A stretch of DNA of 64,000 nt from Mobilicoccus pelagius NBRC 104925 (GTDB lineage Bacteria; Actinomycetota; Actinomycetes; Actinomycetales; Dermatophilaceae), in NCBI RefSeq assembly GCF_000247995.1, contig NZ_BAFE01000043.1:1-64000 (forward strand), given 5' to 3'. The notes under the pieces are model-generated. The model was given only the letters and a program-made list of their open reading frames with translations, had not been told where the DNA came from and did not search any database. Shown here one piece after another: positions 43,519 to 51,998 of the stretch. The translations under genes and the position numbers were made by a program. Position 1 is the first letter of the stretch. Every line of letters starts with the position of its first letter.

Positions 43519-45026
43519 GGGGTCTCCTTGATCATGTCGACGATGTCCGACGCGATGCGTTGGGCGGATTTCCCGTCGAGGTGGGCGAAGTGGCGTTCGA
43601 GGACGAGCCGCCGCCGCGGGCCGTCATGGTCTTGGCCGGTGCGCACGCGTTCGAGGAAGTCCTCCACCGCGGGCCAGTCGAGGGCGAGCGGCCCCTCGAA
43701 CAGGTACTGCGCGTCGCGGTTGACTCCGTGGCTCTCCGAACGGTGGAGGTACAGGACGGGTTTGCCGGTCGCGAGGTATTCGGGGATGAGGCTGCTCAGA
43801 TCGCTCACCATGGCGTGCGAGGCCGCGAACGACTGCATGTAGTCGGGCTCCTCATCGACCTGCATGTTCGGAAGCGCCCGGGCCGTGTCCAGCACGGAGT
43901 GAACGAACCTTTCGTAGTCACCGCCGACGACAGATGCGTCGCGGAGAATCCGGAAGTGCGGGCGCAAGATGAGCGTCAGGTCCTCGTGTTCAGCGGCGTA
44001 GGTGAGGAACCTCTCCGCGTAGGTGAGGAAGGTCGACCAGCCGTCGGGCTCCACGCTGAAATGGGGATTCCACAGCACGGTCGGGGTTCCCGCAGGCTCC
44101 GTGGAGGCGCGCAGCATGCTCCGGTCGAATTTCGGTACCCCAAGCACGCGGACGTGGTCGGCGCCGCTGGAACAGAACTCGGCGAACATCTGCCGCTGCG
44201 TCTCCGAGCGGGCGTAGATACGACTGGCCAGACGGTGCATCGGGAGGTCGTAGGCGTAGGACTCCCCATCGGAGCCACCACCGACGTTGGTGCCGTAGGG
44301 GATGTACGCGATGCGTACACCGGCCTGGGCCACCGTCACCGCCTGGGCGGGTTCAGGGCGCAAGCCGTCCCACGGGTCGTAGAAGAACACCGCGGACAAG
44401 GGGCCGCCGACGTCGTTCAGCTGTCGGCTCAACCAGTCCAGGTCACGTGGTGGGTAACCGAGCTGCCCGATAAAACCGGCGGTGTCGGTGGCGCGATTCT
44501 CGTGCTCGCTCGGTACTGCGACGATCTCGACGTCCGCGTCGGCGCGCTCGGCCAGGTTCGCGACGACCTCCGCGACGGCACCCCAGGTGGCCTGCACCTG
44601 GGCCACGATGACGATGAGCGGCCGCTGTCCCGGTCTGCGGGCCGCGTCACGGGTGGAGATGGCGGCGTTTCGGGCGCGCAGGAGCTCCTGCCCCGCCCCG
44701 GCGGCCCCCCGGGCGGCGGCTCTCAGCACGGCCAGCACGGCATCCGCGGCTGCGGCGGGGCTCGTGCCGGGGCGGATCCATGGCTCGTCCGCGGCCTGCG
44801 TCACCTCGTGTGCGTCGAGCAGGTTGAGCGTCGGGAGAGGCCGTCCTGCGGCCAGGCGCGCACACGCCTGCACGACCGCGTCCACGACAGGCTCGGTCAG
44901 CTCCTGTGTCCGCGTGCCCAGGAAGAGCGTGTCAGCGGGTTTGGTCACCCGCAGGGCGGTCGCGAGAAGTAGCTCCGAGGCGGGGTCTCCGGGCGCGATG
45001 TCGAGGAAGAGGCGGGCTGCAGGCAC
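43515..45026 (-). CDS. CDP-glycerol glycerophosphotransferase-like phosphotransferase
   Basis: The 503-residue protein has an N-terminal region of about 140 residues of unclear fold and a C-terminal domain of the TagF/CDP-glycerol glycerophosphotransferase family: AYIPYGTNV, VLWNPHFSVE, LILRPHFRIL and the donor-site SDLSSLIPEYLATGKPVLYL. Such enzymes transfer a phospho-group from a CDP-linked donor. The GTG at 45026 lies only 5 nt past a sigma-28-like -10, so the mRNA would be leaderless; a later internal start is possible. First gene of a four-gene operon flanked by flagellin genes. Confidence 0.8.
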   Translation of the reverse strand: MPAARLFLDIAPGDPASELLLATALRVTKPADTLFLGTRTQELTEPVVDAVVQACARLAAGRPLPTLNLLDAHEVTQAADEPWIRPGTSPAAAADAVLAVLRAAARGAAGAGQELLRARNAAISTRDAARRPGQRPLIVIVAQVQATWGAVAEVVANLAERADADVEIVAVPSEHENRATDTAGFIGQLGYPPRDLDWLSRQLNDVGGPLSAVFFYDPWDGLRPEPAQAVTVAQAGVRIAYIPYGTNVGGGSDGESYAYDLPMHRLASRIYARSETQRQMFAEFCSSGADHVRVLGVPKFDRSMLRASTEPAGTPTVLWNPHFSVEPDGWSTFLTYAERFLTYAAEHEDLTLILRPHFRILRDASVVGGDYERFVHSVLDTARALPNMQVDEEPDYMQSFAASHAMVSDLSSLIPEYLATGKPVLYLHRSESHGVNRDAQYLFEGPLALDWPAVEDFLERVRTGQDHDGPRRRLVLERHFAHLDGKSAQRIASDIVDMIKETP

Positions 45027-45031
45027 GGTGA

Positions 45032-45060
45032 CCTATCGGCCCCGAGGCACGGGGAATGAG
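45032..45060 (-). promoter_or_regulatory. Sigma-28-like promoter of the modification operon
   Basis: Minus-strand GCCGATAGG at 45040-45032, CTCATT at 45060-45055, 14-bp spacer. It is divergent from a matching site at 45137-45165. Confidence 0.65.
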
Positions 45061-45136
45061 CGCGCCCCCAAGCGAAGGACGTGGCAGACAGGGGAGTTGG
45101 CCTCGGGAAGGGCGCCCAGGTCGCGCATGTGCCGGC

Positions 45137-45165
45137 CTCGGGAACACCTGGACGACGCCGATAGG
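45137..45165 (+). promoter_or_regulatory. Sigma-28-like promoter of the GT2-helical repeat gene
   Basis: CTCGGG at 45137-45142, 14-bp spacer, GCCGATAGG at 45157-45165, 29 nt before the ATG at 45195. Confidence 0.65.
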
Positions 45166-45194
45166 GCCTTGGACCCGGCGAGGAGAGGAACACC

Positions 45195-46448
45195 ATGACT
45201 GCGGAGGACCGAACGCGGCCGGCTGCGGCCGAGGGGTTGCTCGACGCCTGCCTGATCGTCAAGAACGAGGAGGCGGCCCTCCCCGCCTGTCTGGACTCGC
45301 TCCGCGCTCTGGGCGAGTTCGTCCACGCGATCCACGTGTACGACACGGGGTCGACGGACGACACCGTGCGCATCGCGCGAGACGCCGGATGCCGCGTGGT
45401 CGAGGGGTATTGGGAGGGCGACTTCTCCCGGGCGCGTAACGAGTCCCTCGCCATGTCGGACGCCGAGTGGGTGCTCATCATCGACGCGGACGAACGCGTG
45501 ATCGCCGACCCGCGGGCGGTGGGACGCATCCTGCGCAGCCGGGACGACGTCGACGTCTACAACGCTTCGCTGACGCACGTGGACGAACACGACCAACCGA
45601 TCGGCACGTCCTCGTACGGCGCCGTTCTTCGGCGCGAGCGCGTGACCTACCAGGGGCGGATCCACGAGGTGGCCGCGCGCCGAGACGGGTCGCCGACCAG
45701 GACGGCAGACCTGGCCGAGCGTGAGCTGACGTTTCTGCACAGCGGGTACGCGACGCCGCAGATCCGTGCGCAGAAGGCCGAGCGCAACGCGCGCGTGGCC
45801 CGCGAGGAACTGACCGAGGCGCTCGCCGGTGGAGACGCGGAGCGGATCGCCGAGGCGAAGTACCACCTGGCCCGGTCCGTCCTGCGCACCACGCCCCAGG
45901 ACGCCGAATCGATGCAGCTCCTGCAGCAGTCGTTCCAGGAGTTCCCTCCCGGGGCCGTCGGGCGCGACCGCGCGCTGGCGGTGCTCGTCCCCGAACTGCT
46001 CGCGAGCGGCGACGCGGATGCGGCCACGTCCCTGGTGGGGGCACACCTGCGCGGCGGCGGATCCGCCGTGCACGGACGATTCCTGGTGGCGAGGATCGCC
46101 GCTGCGCGGAGTGACTGGCCGGCGGTCCTGCGGGCGCTGGAACCGCTGCCGGACGAGGGCGACCCCGAGCATGAGGTCGACCCCCGGCGGGTGCTCGACC
46201 TGCGGATGGAAGCGCTCGACGCACTGGGGCGCCCCGACGAGGCGCTCGTGTGTTCGCTGCTGCTCATCGCGCGCTGGGGCGAGGTCGCGTGGGTGCCGGA
46301 TCTGCTGGCGCGGGTCGCGGGCCAGGAGGCCGTCGTGGTCGCCGAACTGCTGCGCTCGGCGCATGGTCCCGATGTCGAGGCGGCCGTCGTGCGTGCCCGC
46401 CTGCGAGCCGAGGGTGATTACGGGGAGCAGGTCGCCGCCCTGCTGTGA
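45195..46448 (+). CDS. GT2 glycosyltransferase with helical-repeat tail (flagellin-type)
   Basis: The 417-residue protein has an N-terminal GT2 domain (residues 15-210: DACLIVKNEEAALPACLDSL, VYDTGSTDDT, DFSRARNESL, IIDADERV as metal site) and a C-terminal helical array resembling TPR repeats. This architecture is frequent among transferases acting on proteins or next to flagellin genes. The ATG follows GAGGAG. Position next to the modification operon and a sigma-28-like promoter support a role in flagellin O-glycosylation. Confidence 0.82.
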   Translation: MTAEDRTRPAAAEGLLDACLIVKNEEAALPACLDSLRALGEFVHAIHVYDTGSTDDTVRIARDAGCRVVEGYWEGDFSRARNESLAMSDAEWVLIIDADERVIADPRAVGRILRSRDDVDVYNASLTHVDEHDQPIGTSSYGAVLRRERVTYQGRIHEVAARRDGSPTRTADLAERELTFLHSGYATPQIRAQKAERNARVAREELTEALAGGDAERIAEAKYHLARSVLRTTPQDAESMQLLQQSFQEFPPGAVGRDRALAVLVPELLASGDADAATSLVGAHLRGGGSAVHGRFLVARIAAARSDWPAVLRALEPLPDEGDPEHEVDPRRVLDLRMEALDALGRPDEALVCSLLLIARWGEVAWVPDLLARVAGQEAVVVAELLRSAHGPDVEAAVVRARLRAEGDYGEQVAALL

Positions 46449-46476
46449 GGCGGCGCGGCGTCGAGCTCGACCGTCG

Positions 46477-47541
46477 TCAACGGCGCAATTCGTCGGCGCG
46501 CTTCGTCCAGAATCGCGCGCCCTCCTCGTCGCCCAACCCCGTGCTGAGTGCGGCGAGGTTGGTGGCCGCGAGGTGGCCACCGCAGCCGGGAGTGTGGTCG
46601 CGCCCGTCGGTGGGGTCGCCCACCTCCAGGCAGGTCAGCCACGCCCGGCGTGCCATCTGGAGGAACGCCGCGTGCTTCTGCGGGTGCACGCCCGCCAGGT
46701 CGACGAACAGGTTTCCGGCGGCCAGCAGCACCTCGGCGGAGACGTCCGGGCTGCGAAGGATCTCCTGCGCCGACCGCAGCGCGTCGGCGTGCCGGCCTTC
46801 ACGTTCCAGCGAGAAGAGCAGGCGGGCCCGCAGCTCGTCCCGCCACGGGGTGCTGTCGGTGATGCCAGGCAGGGCCTGCTCGTAAGCCGCGCAGGCGCCC
46901 GCGAAGTCGCCCGCGATCTGACGCTCCCTGCCCACCTGGAAGAGCAGGTACGGATTGCCGGGATCGTCGTTGAGCGACCGCAGCAGCAGGCGCTCGTTGC
47001 GGCCCTGCTTGCGGCGGGACTGCTCGGGCAGGTAGCCGTCGTGGCGCAGCACCACCCCGGGCACGGGCTCGGTCTGTGCGTAGCCCTGCGGCTGCTCGTG
47101 CACTCGGCCCACGTAACGGCACGACCGCGGGAGCAGCCGCACCGATTCGGTGTGGGAGGTGACCTGCCTGCCCTCCGACTCCGTCTCGCTGGCGACGGTG
47201 ACGAGGCCGGCCGTCCCCGGAGTCGCGGCAGCCGTCCAACGACGCAGGGTGTCGGCGTCGTCCGCCTCGATCCACTCATCGGCGTCGAGGATGAGCACGA
47301 GGTCGCCGGTGCAACGCTCGATGGTCGCGTTGCGGGCGACGGAGAAGTCTTCGGGCCATTCAAAGGACTCGACGCGGGCGCCGTGCTCCCGGGCCAGGCG
47401 GGGCGTCGCGTCGACCGACCCGGTGTCGAGCACGACCATCTCATCCACCAGCGGCCGCGCACTGTCGAGCGCGCGGGCGACGCACCGCTCCTCGTCACGG
47501 ACGATCATCGCCAGGGATAGTCGCGGCGATCGGTCGCTCAT
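46477..47541 (-). CDS. GT2 glycosyltransferase with TPR-like tail
   Basis: The 354-residue enzyme shows LSLAMIVRDEERCVARALDS, VVLDTGSVDATPRLA, DFSVARNATI and LILDADEWIEADD, followed by TPR-like helices (NPYLLFQVGRERQIAGDFAG). It is a paralog of the genes at 45195 and 48251. The ATG at 47541 follows AAGGGA. A weak sigma-28-like element lies at 47584-47612. Confidence 0.82.
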   Translation of the reverse strand: MSDRSPRLSLAMIVRDEERCVARALDSARPLVDEMVVLDTGSVDATPRLAREHGARVESFEWPEDFSVARNATIERCTGDLVLILDADEWIEADDADTLRRWTAAATPGTAGLVTVASETESEGRQVTSHTESVRLLPRSCRYVGRVHEQPQGYAQTEPVPGVVLRHDGYLPEQSRRKQGRNERLLLRSLNDDPGNPYLLFQVGRERQIAGDFAGACAAYEQALPGITDSTPWRDELRARLLFSLEREGRHADALRSAQEILRSPDVSAEVLLAAGNLFVDLAGVHPQKHAAFLQMARRAWLTCLEVGDPTDGRDHTPGCGGHLAATNLAALSTGLGDEEGARFWTKRADELRR

Positions 47542-47583
47542 GGGGGAGTCCCTTCGGTGGCGCAGCTGGGGGTCGATCACCTG

Positions 47584-47612
47584 CCCATCGTTCGTCCGCA
47601 GGCCGTTCTGAG
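47584..47612 (-). promoter_or_regulatory. Degenerate sigma-28-like element
   Basis: Minus-strand CTCAGA (47612-47607), 14-bp spacer, AACGATGGG (47592-47584): two mismatches from the -10 form seen elsewhere, but spacing and -35 fit. Confidence 0.4.
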
Positions 47613-47645
47613 CCTGCGCGAACACATCCGCCGGCACGAGCGCCC

Positions 47646-47674
47646 CTCAGCCGCACCGGAAGTACGCCGATGAG
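47646..47674 (+). promoter_or_regulatory. Sigma-28-like promoter of the 170-residue gene
   Basis: CTCAGC at 47646-47651, 14-bp spacer, GCCGATGAG at 47666-47674; the GTG start is at 47727. Confidence 0.65.
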
Positions 47675-47726
47675 GGATGCGGGCCACCCGGTCCCGGACC
47701 CATCCCTGCCCAGAGAGAAGACCCAC

Positions 47727-48239
47727 GTGAGCGACCAGAACTTCTCCGACCTCGACGCCCTGCTCGACCAGCTCGACGAGGTGACCGCCCCCGCGGGCGC
47801 ACCCGGCGCCCCCGCGCGGCTGATCGTCGCGACCGACTGGTCCAAGGCGGCGGCGCCCCTCGCGGTGCTGCGCGCGTTCCGCTCGATCATCGCCGCGCCC
47901 ATGCCGGTGCAGCTTGCGTTCGCCGTGCCCCACGAGCCGAGCGAGGCCGACGCCCAGTGCGTGCAGGTACTGCTCGAGGGTCTCGGGCAGGCGGAGGACG
48001 GCGCGCCCGACGCGCTCGCCGGCCTGGAGGTCGTGTCCTTCGAGGAGGCCGCCGCCCAGCCGTACGATTCCGCGGTGGTGCCCACCGGCGACCCGGAGGA
48101 GCTTCTCATCCAGGTGGCCGGCCTCATCGTGCGGATGCACGACTTGACGCGCCGGCTCGACCGGGCGGTCTCGGACGACACGGTCAACCGGGGCGACGGC
48201 GTGGCGCTCAAGGACCGCCTCGACCGTTTCGCGGCCTGA
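47727..48239 (+). CDS. 170-residue protein of the flagellin-modification island, unknown function
   Basis: The product begins MSDQNFSDLDALLDQLDEV and has a Rossmann-like alpha/beta pattern (RLIVATDWSKAAAPLAVLRA, VQLAFAVPHEP) that might be half of a GT-B-type nucleotide-sugar fold, but no motif is decisive. The GTG at 47727 has AGAGAAG upstream; the ATG at 47670 lies inside the predicted promoter and is rejected. It is 11 nt from the next GT2 gene, so the two form an operon under a sigma-28-like promoter. Confidence 0.65.
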   Translation: MSDQNFSDLDALLDQLDEVTAPAGAPGAPARLIVATDWSKAAAPLAVLRAFRSIIAAPMPVQLAFAVPHEPSEADAQCVQVLLEGLGQAEDGAPDALAGLEVVSFEEAAAQPYDSAVVPTGDPEELLIQVAGLIVRMHDLTRRLDRAVSDDTVNRGDGVALKDRLDRFAA

Positions 48240-48250
48240 CGGGAACCGCC

Positions 48251-49513
48251 GTGGAGCCGCTCGTCACCCCCGTGATGATCGTCCGGGACGAGGAGCACTA
48301 CCTGCCGGGCGCGCTGGAGTCCCTGCGTGCCGCGGGTCCGGTGTTGGCCGCTCCGTGCGTCTACGACACCGGCTCGGTCGACACGACGCGGGAGATCGCC
48401 GCCGCGGCCGGCGCCACGGTGCAACAGGGGTACTGGGACGACGACTTCGCGCGCGCCCGCAACGCCTCCATCGCGATGGCTGATACTGCCTGGATCCTGT
48501 GGATCGACGCCGACGAGCTTCTCGTCACCGATGGGGCCCTCCTTCGTCGGGCCGTCGAGCTGGCCGACGCCGAGGGAATGGACGCCCTCGTCATCGAGGT
48601 GGACGACGTTCGAAACGGCTCCGTCGTGAACACCGCGCCGAGCATGCGGCTCTTCCGTCCGGCGGTGGCGGGGTTCCGCAACCGCATCCACGAGAGCGTG
48701 CACCGGATCGGCGGGGGCAAGCTGCAGGTCGGCCGGCTCCCCTGCGAGGCCGTCCGCATCGAGCACCTGAGCTACGGAGCGACGGAGAAGGCCGAGGTGC
48801 GCGCCGAACGTAACCTGCGCATCGCGGAACTCGAGGTCGAGGCGCGGCGGGCAGGATCGGATCTCGACCTGCTGTGCGAGGCCCTCGTCAATCGCGGACG
48901 CTCCCGCGCACTGAACGGAGACGACGAGGGCGCCGAGGTCGACCTGCGGGAGGCGCGCAGCCTGGGATCCACCGGCTCGTTCGCCCTCTACGCGGGGGAG
49001 CTGCTCGCCGACCGCTACATAGAACAGGAACGGATCGCGGAGGCCACCGCGCTGCTCCGGGACCTGCGCGCCGAGGGGGCGGACCCCTCCCTGCTGGCAT
49101 GGCTCACGGCGCAGGCGTTCGCGAAGGCCGGCCGACCCGACGCGGTTGTGCGGTGCCTCGCCCAGGTCACGCCTCCGCATACTGCCCTGGGGGAGGCCCT
49201 GAGCGTGGCCCCCGTGCTGCAGGCCCGGATGCTCGCCGCCGCCGAGGTGGGGGAGACCGAGGTGGCGCTGGGTGACGCGGTCGAACTCATCGCCCGGCAC
49301 GGGGTGTACGGCTTCGCCCGCCTGGCCCTCCTGCTGTGGGGCGACCGCCCCGCGGAGGGTCTGGCGGATCGCATGGCGGGAGCGTCGCAAGCACATCTGG
49401 AGCAGGTGGCGGAAGAATTTTCCGGACTCGGTGAGGCCGGCCAGGTGGTGGCGAAGCGCCTGAGTCGTTGCAGCGCAGTGGAACCTGTGGAGGGCCCTAG
49501 TGCCGGGGGCTGA
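48251..49513 (+). CDS. GT2 glycosyltransferase with helical-repeat tail
   Basis: The 420-residue protein is the third paralog of its kind: TPVMIVRDEEHYLPGALESL, VYDTGSVDTT, DFARARNASIAM, LWIDADELLV as metal site, and IHESVHRIGG. The C-terminal 200 residues are TPR-like helices. The GTG at 48251 lacks a strong binding site and may rely on coupling with the preceding gene. It is directly upstream of the main flagellin gene. Confidence 0.82.
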   Translation: MEPLVTPVMIVRDEEHYLPGALESLRAAGPVLAAPCVYDTGSVDTTREIAAAAGATVQQGYWDDDFARARNASIAMADTAWILWIDADELLVTDGALLRRAVELADAEGMDALVIEVDDVRNGSVVNTAPSMRLFRPAVAGFRNRIHESVHRIGGGKLQVGRLPCEAVRIEHLSYGATEKAEVRAERNLRIAELEVEARRAGSDLDLLCEALVNRGRSRALNGDDEGAEVDLREARSLGSTGSFALYAGELLADRYIEQERIAEATALLRDLRAEGADPSLLAWLTAQAFAKAGRPDAVVRCLAQVTPPHTALGEALSVAPVLQARMLAAAEVGETEVALGDAVELIARHGVYGFARLALLLWGDRPAEGLADRMAGASQAHLEQVAEEFSGLGEAGQVVAKRLSRCSAVEPVEGPSAGG

Positions 49514-49551
49514 CCTGGGCCGACGCGGTCGAGAAACTTCTTCGGAAACGA

Positions 49552-49580
49552 CTCATGGCCGAGACGCCCAGGCCGATGAG
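49552..49580 (+). promoter_or_regulatory. Sigma-28-like promoter of the main flagellin gene
   Basis: CTCATG at 49552-49557, 14-bp spacer, GCCGATGAG at 49572-49580. It implies a 5' leader of about 130 nt. Confidence 0.7.
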
Positions 49581-49585
49581 CTGAG

Positions 49586-49716
49586 TGTCCGGGGGGCAAG
49601 AAACCCCGGGTAAGCCTGGGGAAACCTTCCCCGGACATTCGATCCGCTCATGTCGAGCGGATCTCGGTACCACCACGGACGGTGGGCCGGACCCCATTCC
49701 ACGAAGGAGCTTCATC
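49586..49716 (+). promoter_or_regulatory. Structured 5' leader of the flagellin mRNA
   Basis: The leader starts with gtccgggg that pairs perfectly with ccccggac at 49627-49634, enclosing further G/C stems, and a second stem-loop (tccgctcatgtcgagcgga) at 49641-49659. The AAGGAG ribosome binding site follows. mRNA stabilisation or a CsrA-type control is possible, but no regulator is visible. Confidence 0.45.
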
Positions 49717-50529
49717 ATGGGTCTTCAGATCAACACCAACGTCGCCGCCCTCAACGCCTACCGCAACCTCACGGGTACGCAGGGCGCCCAGCAGACCTCC
49801 CTGGAGCGTCTGTCCTCGGGTCTGCGCATCAACCGCGCTGCGGACGACGCCGCTGGTCTCGCGATCTCGGAGAACCTGCGCAGCCAGGTCAACGGCCTCA
49901 ACCAGGCCACGTCCAATGCGCAGGACGGTATCAGCATGGTTCAGACCGCTGAAGGCGCGATGAACGAGGTCCACTCCATGTTGCAGCGCGTCCGGACCCT
50001 CTCGGTCCAGGCCGCCAACGGCACGAACAGCGCCAGCAACCGCGAGCAGATCCAGGCCGAGATCAAGCAGCTCGGTGACGAGATCGGCGCGATCGCTTCC
50101 CGCACCAACTTCAACGGCACGCAGCTGCTCAAGGGCGGCACGATGACGCTGCAGGTCGGCGCGGGCAAGGACGACCAGCTGTCCTTCTCCCTCGGTTCGC
50201 TCGACGACGTGGCGACTGCGGTCAAGGCCCTGGACGTGACGGCGGCCGATGGCGCCAAGACGGCCATCGAGTCCATCGACACCCAGATCGGTGCTGTCTC
50301 CAAGTCGCGCTCCAACCTCGGTGCGGTCCAGAACCGCCTCGAGCACACCATCAAGAACCTCTCGGTCTCCGCGGAGAACCTCGCCGCCTCCGAGAGCCGC
50401 ATCCGCGACACCGACATGGCGAAGGAGATGACGAGCTTCACCCGCTCGCAGATCCTCTCGCAGGCCGGTACCGCGATGCTGTCGCAGGCCAACCAGAGCA
50501 CGCAGGGTGTCCTGCGCCTCCTGGGCTGA
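49717..50529 (+). CDS. fliC: Flagellin (main filament subunit)
   Basis: The 270-residue flagellin is short, consisting essentially of the D0 and D1 domains: INTNVAALNAYRNLTGTQ, ERLSSGLRINRAADDAAGLA, QAANGTNSASNREQIQAEIK at the N-terminal side, and AIESIDTQIGAVSKSRSNLG, ESRIRDTDMAKEMTSFTRSQ at the C-terminal side. The start MGLQINTN follows AAGGAG. A strong promoter match, a structured leader and a perfect terminator suggest the highest expression in the island. Ser/Thr in the central part are potential glycosylation sites. Confidence 0.95.
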   Translation: MGLQINTNVAALNAYRNLTGTQGAQQTSLERLSSGLRINRAADDAAGLAISENLRSQVNGLNQATSNAQDGISMVQTAEGAMNEVHSMLQRVRTLSVQAANGTNSASNREQIQAEIKQLGDEIGAIASRTNFNGTQLLKGGTMTLQVGAGKDDQLSFSLGSLDDVATAVKALDVTAADGAKTAIESIDTQIGAVSKSRSNLGAVQNRLEHTIKNLSVSAENLAASESRIRDTDMAKEMTSFTRSQILSQAGTAMLSQANQSTQGVLRLLG

Positions 50530-50558
50530 TCCTGACAACCGGATAAGTCGCTAGACCC

Positions 50559-50593
50559 CGAGGGGGCGTGGGCATCTCGCCCACGCCCCCTCG
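50559..50593 (+). terminator. Terminator after the flagellin gene
   Basis: Perfect 15-bp stem (50559-50573 with 50579-50593), 5-nt loop, followed by tgggttt. Confidence 0.85.
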
Positions 50594-50632
50594 TGGGTTT
50601 GCGGCGCCACCTCCACGGAAGGAGAAGCAGTC

Positions 50633-51973
50633 ATGGGTATGTCAGTTTCAGGATTGGGCAGCGGGATCGACACCGCGTCGATGGTGCAGCAGCTCATGCA
50701 GGTCGAGCGCCAAGCGGGCAAGGGGCTCACGACGGCCAAGGCTGCCGCGCAGTCGACCGTCAACGTGCTCACCACGCTCAATGGGCAGATGAAGTCCCTC
50801 GGTGATCTGGCCAAGACGTTCAAGCCCGACACGGTCACGGGTGCCTCGGTGTTCACCGGGGTCACGGCGGCGTCCACCAACAAGGACGTGGCCACGGCCA
50901 CCGCCACCGACAAGGCCGCGGCCGGCTCCCTCACGTTCACCGTGAGGAGCATCGCCCAGGCCGGCTCGGGTGCGTTCGACACGACGTTCAAGGCCGACCA
51001 GAACGTCAGCGACTCCGACTTCTCGCTGAAGATCGGATCCGGGGACAAGTCGGCCGACATCACAGTCAAGGCGGGGATGAAGATCGGCGACGTCGCCGCT
51101 CTCATCAACCAGAGCGACGCAGGTGTGAAGGCGACGACCGTGCAGGTCGCGCCCAACACCTACAAGCTGCAGATCACCTCGGCGACCTCGGGCGCGCAGA
51201 GCGGCGTCAACGTCGTCGGGGACACCGGCGCGCCCACCGCGGCGTCGATCCTGGGCGGCTTCAAGCAGCTCACCGAGCCGCGGGACACCGTCCTGCAGGT
51301 CGGGGACGAGGGCACGGGCTACCAGGTCACGTCGAACACGCGCGACGTCAAGGACGTCATCCCCGGCGTGACCATCTCGCCCGTCAAGGTGGATGCCAAC
51401 CCCGTGACGATCGACCTCAACGCCGACGTCGACGGCATGGCCTCCAAGATGGAGGCCTTCGTCAAGGCCGCCAACGACGCCATGGGCACGATCACCAACA
51501 ACAGCAAATGGGACTCCGACAAGAAGGTCGGCGGTCCGCTGTTGGGTGATTCGCTCACCCGAGGTCTGCGCGACCAGCTGCAGAACGCCTTCACCGGTTC
51601 GGCCACGGCGCTGCCGGCGACGCTCGGCATCAGCATCGAGCGCGACGGCACCTTGAAGTTCGACAAGACGAAGTTCACGGCGAACTACAAGAACGACCCC
51701 GACGCCGTGACCAAGGCCGCCGGGGAAATCTCCTCCACTGTCGAGAACGTCAGTAAGCAGGCGACGAGTGCTGCCGATGGGGCGTTGACGAACCGCATCG
51801 AGTCGGAACGGTCCTCCATGAAGGACTACACGACTCAGCTTTCCAAGTTCGAGGACCGCATGGCCCTTCGCGAGTCGACCCTGAAGCAGCAGTTCAGCGC
51901 CATGGAGTCGATGCTCTCCAAGATGCAGGCGCAGGGCAACTGGCTCAACGGCCAGCTCGCCGGCCTCATGTGA
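50633..51973 (+). CDS. fliD: Flagellar hook-associated protein 2 (filament cap)
   Basis: The 446-residue FliD caps the filament and guides flagellin assembly. The N-terminus MSVSGLGSGIDTASMVQQLM is the family signature, and the C-terminus has the coiled coil ending FSAMESMLSKMQAQGNWLNG. Length is typical. The ATG follows GGAAGGAG. It starts an operon with fliS and a small chaperone-like gene, downstream of the flagellin terminator; no sigma-28-like site is visible in front of it. Confidence 0.95.
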   Translation: MGMSVSGLGSGIDTASMVQQLMQVERQAGKGLTTAKAAAQSTVNVLTTLNGQMKSLGDLAKTFKPDTVTGASVFTGVTAASTNKDVATATATDKAAAGSLTFTVRSIAQAGSGAFDTTFKADQNVSDSDFSLKIGSGDKSADITVKAGMKIGDVAALINQSDAGVKATTVQVAPNTYKLQITSATSGAQSGVNVVGDTGAPTAASILGGFKQLTEPRDTVLQVGDEGTGYQVTSNTRDVKDVIPGVTISPVKVDANPVTIDLNADVDGMASKMEAFVKAANDAMGTITNNSKWDSDKKVGGPLLGDSLTRGLRDQLQNAFTGSATALPATLGISIERDGTLKFDKTKFTANYKNDPDAVTKAAGEISSTVENVSKQATSAADGALTNRIESERSSMKDYTTQLSKFEDRMALRESTLKQQFSAMESMLSKMQAQGNWLNGQLAGLM

Positions 51974-51998
51974 TCCACCCTGAGAGAAGGACACACGC

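Noticed and set aside
47670-47726. N-terminal extension of the 170-residue protein from an ATG at 47670
   Set aside because: That ATG lies within the predicted -10 element; the GTG at 47727 has a ribosome binding site.
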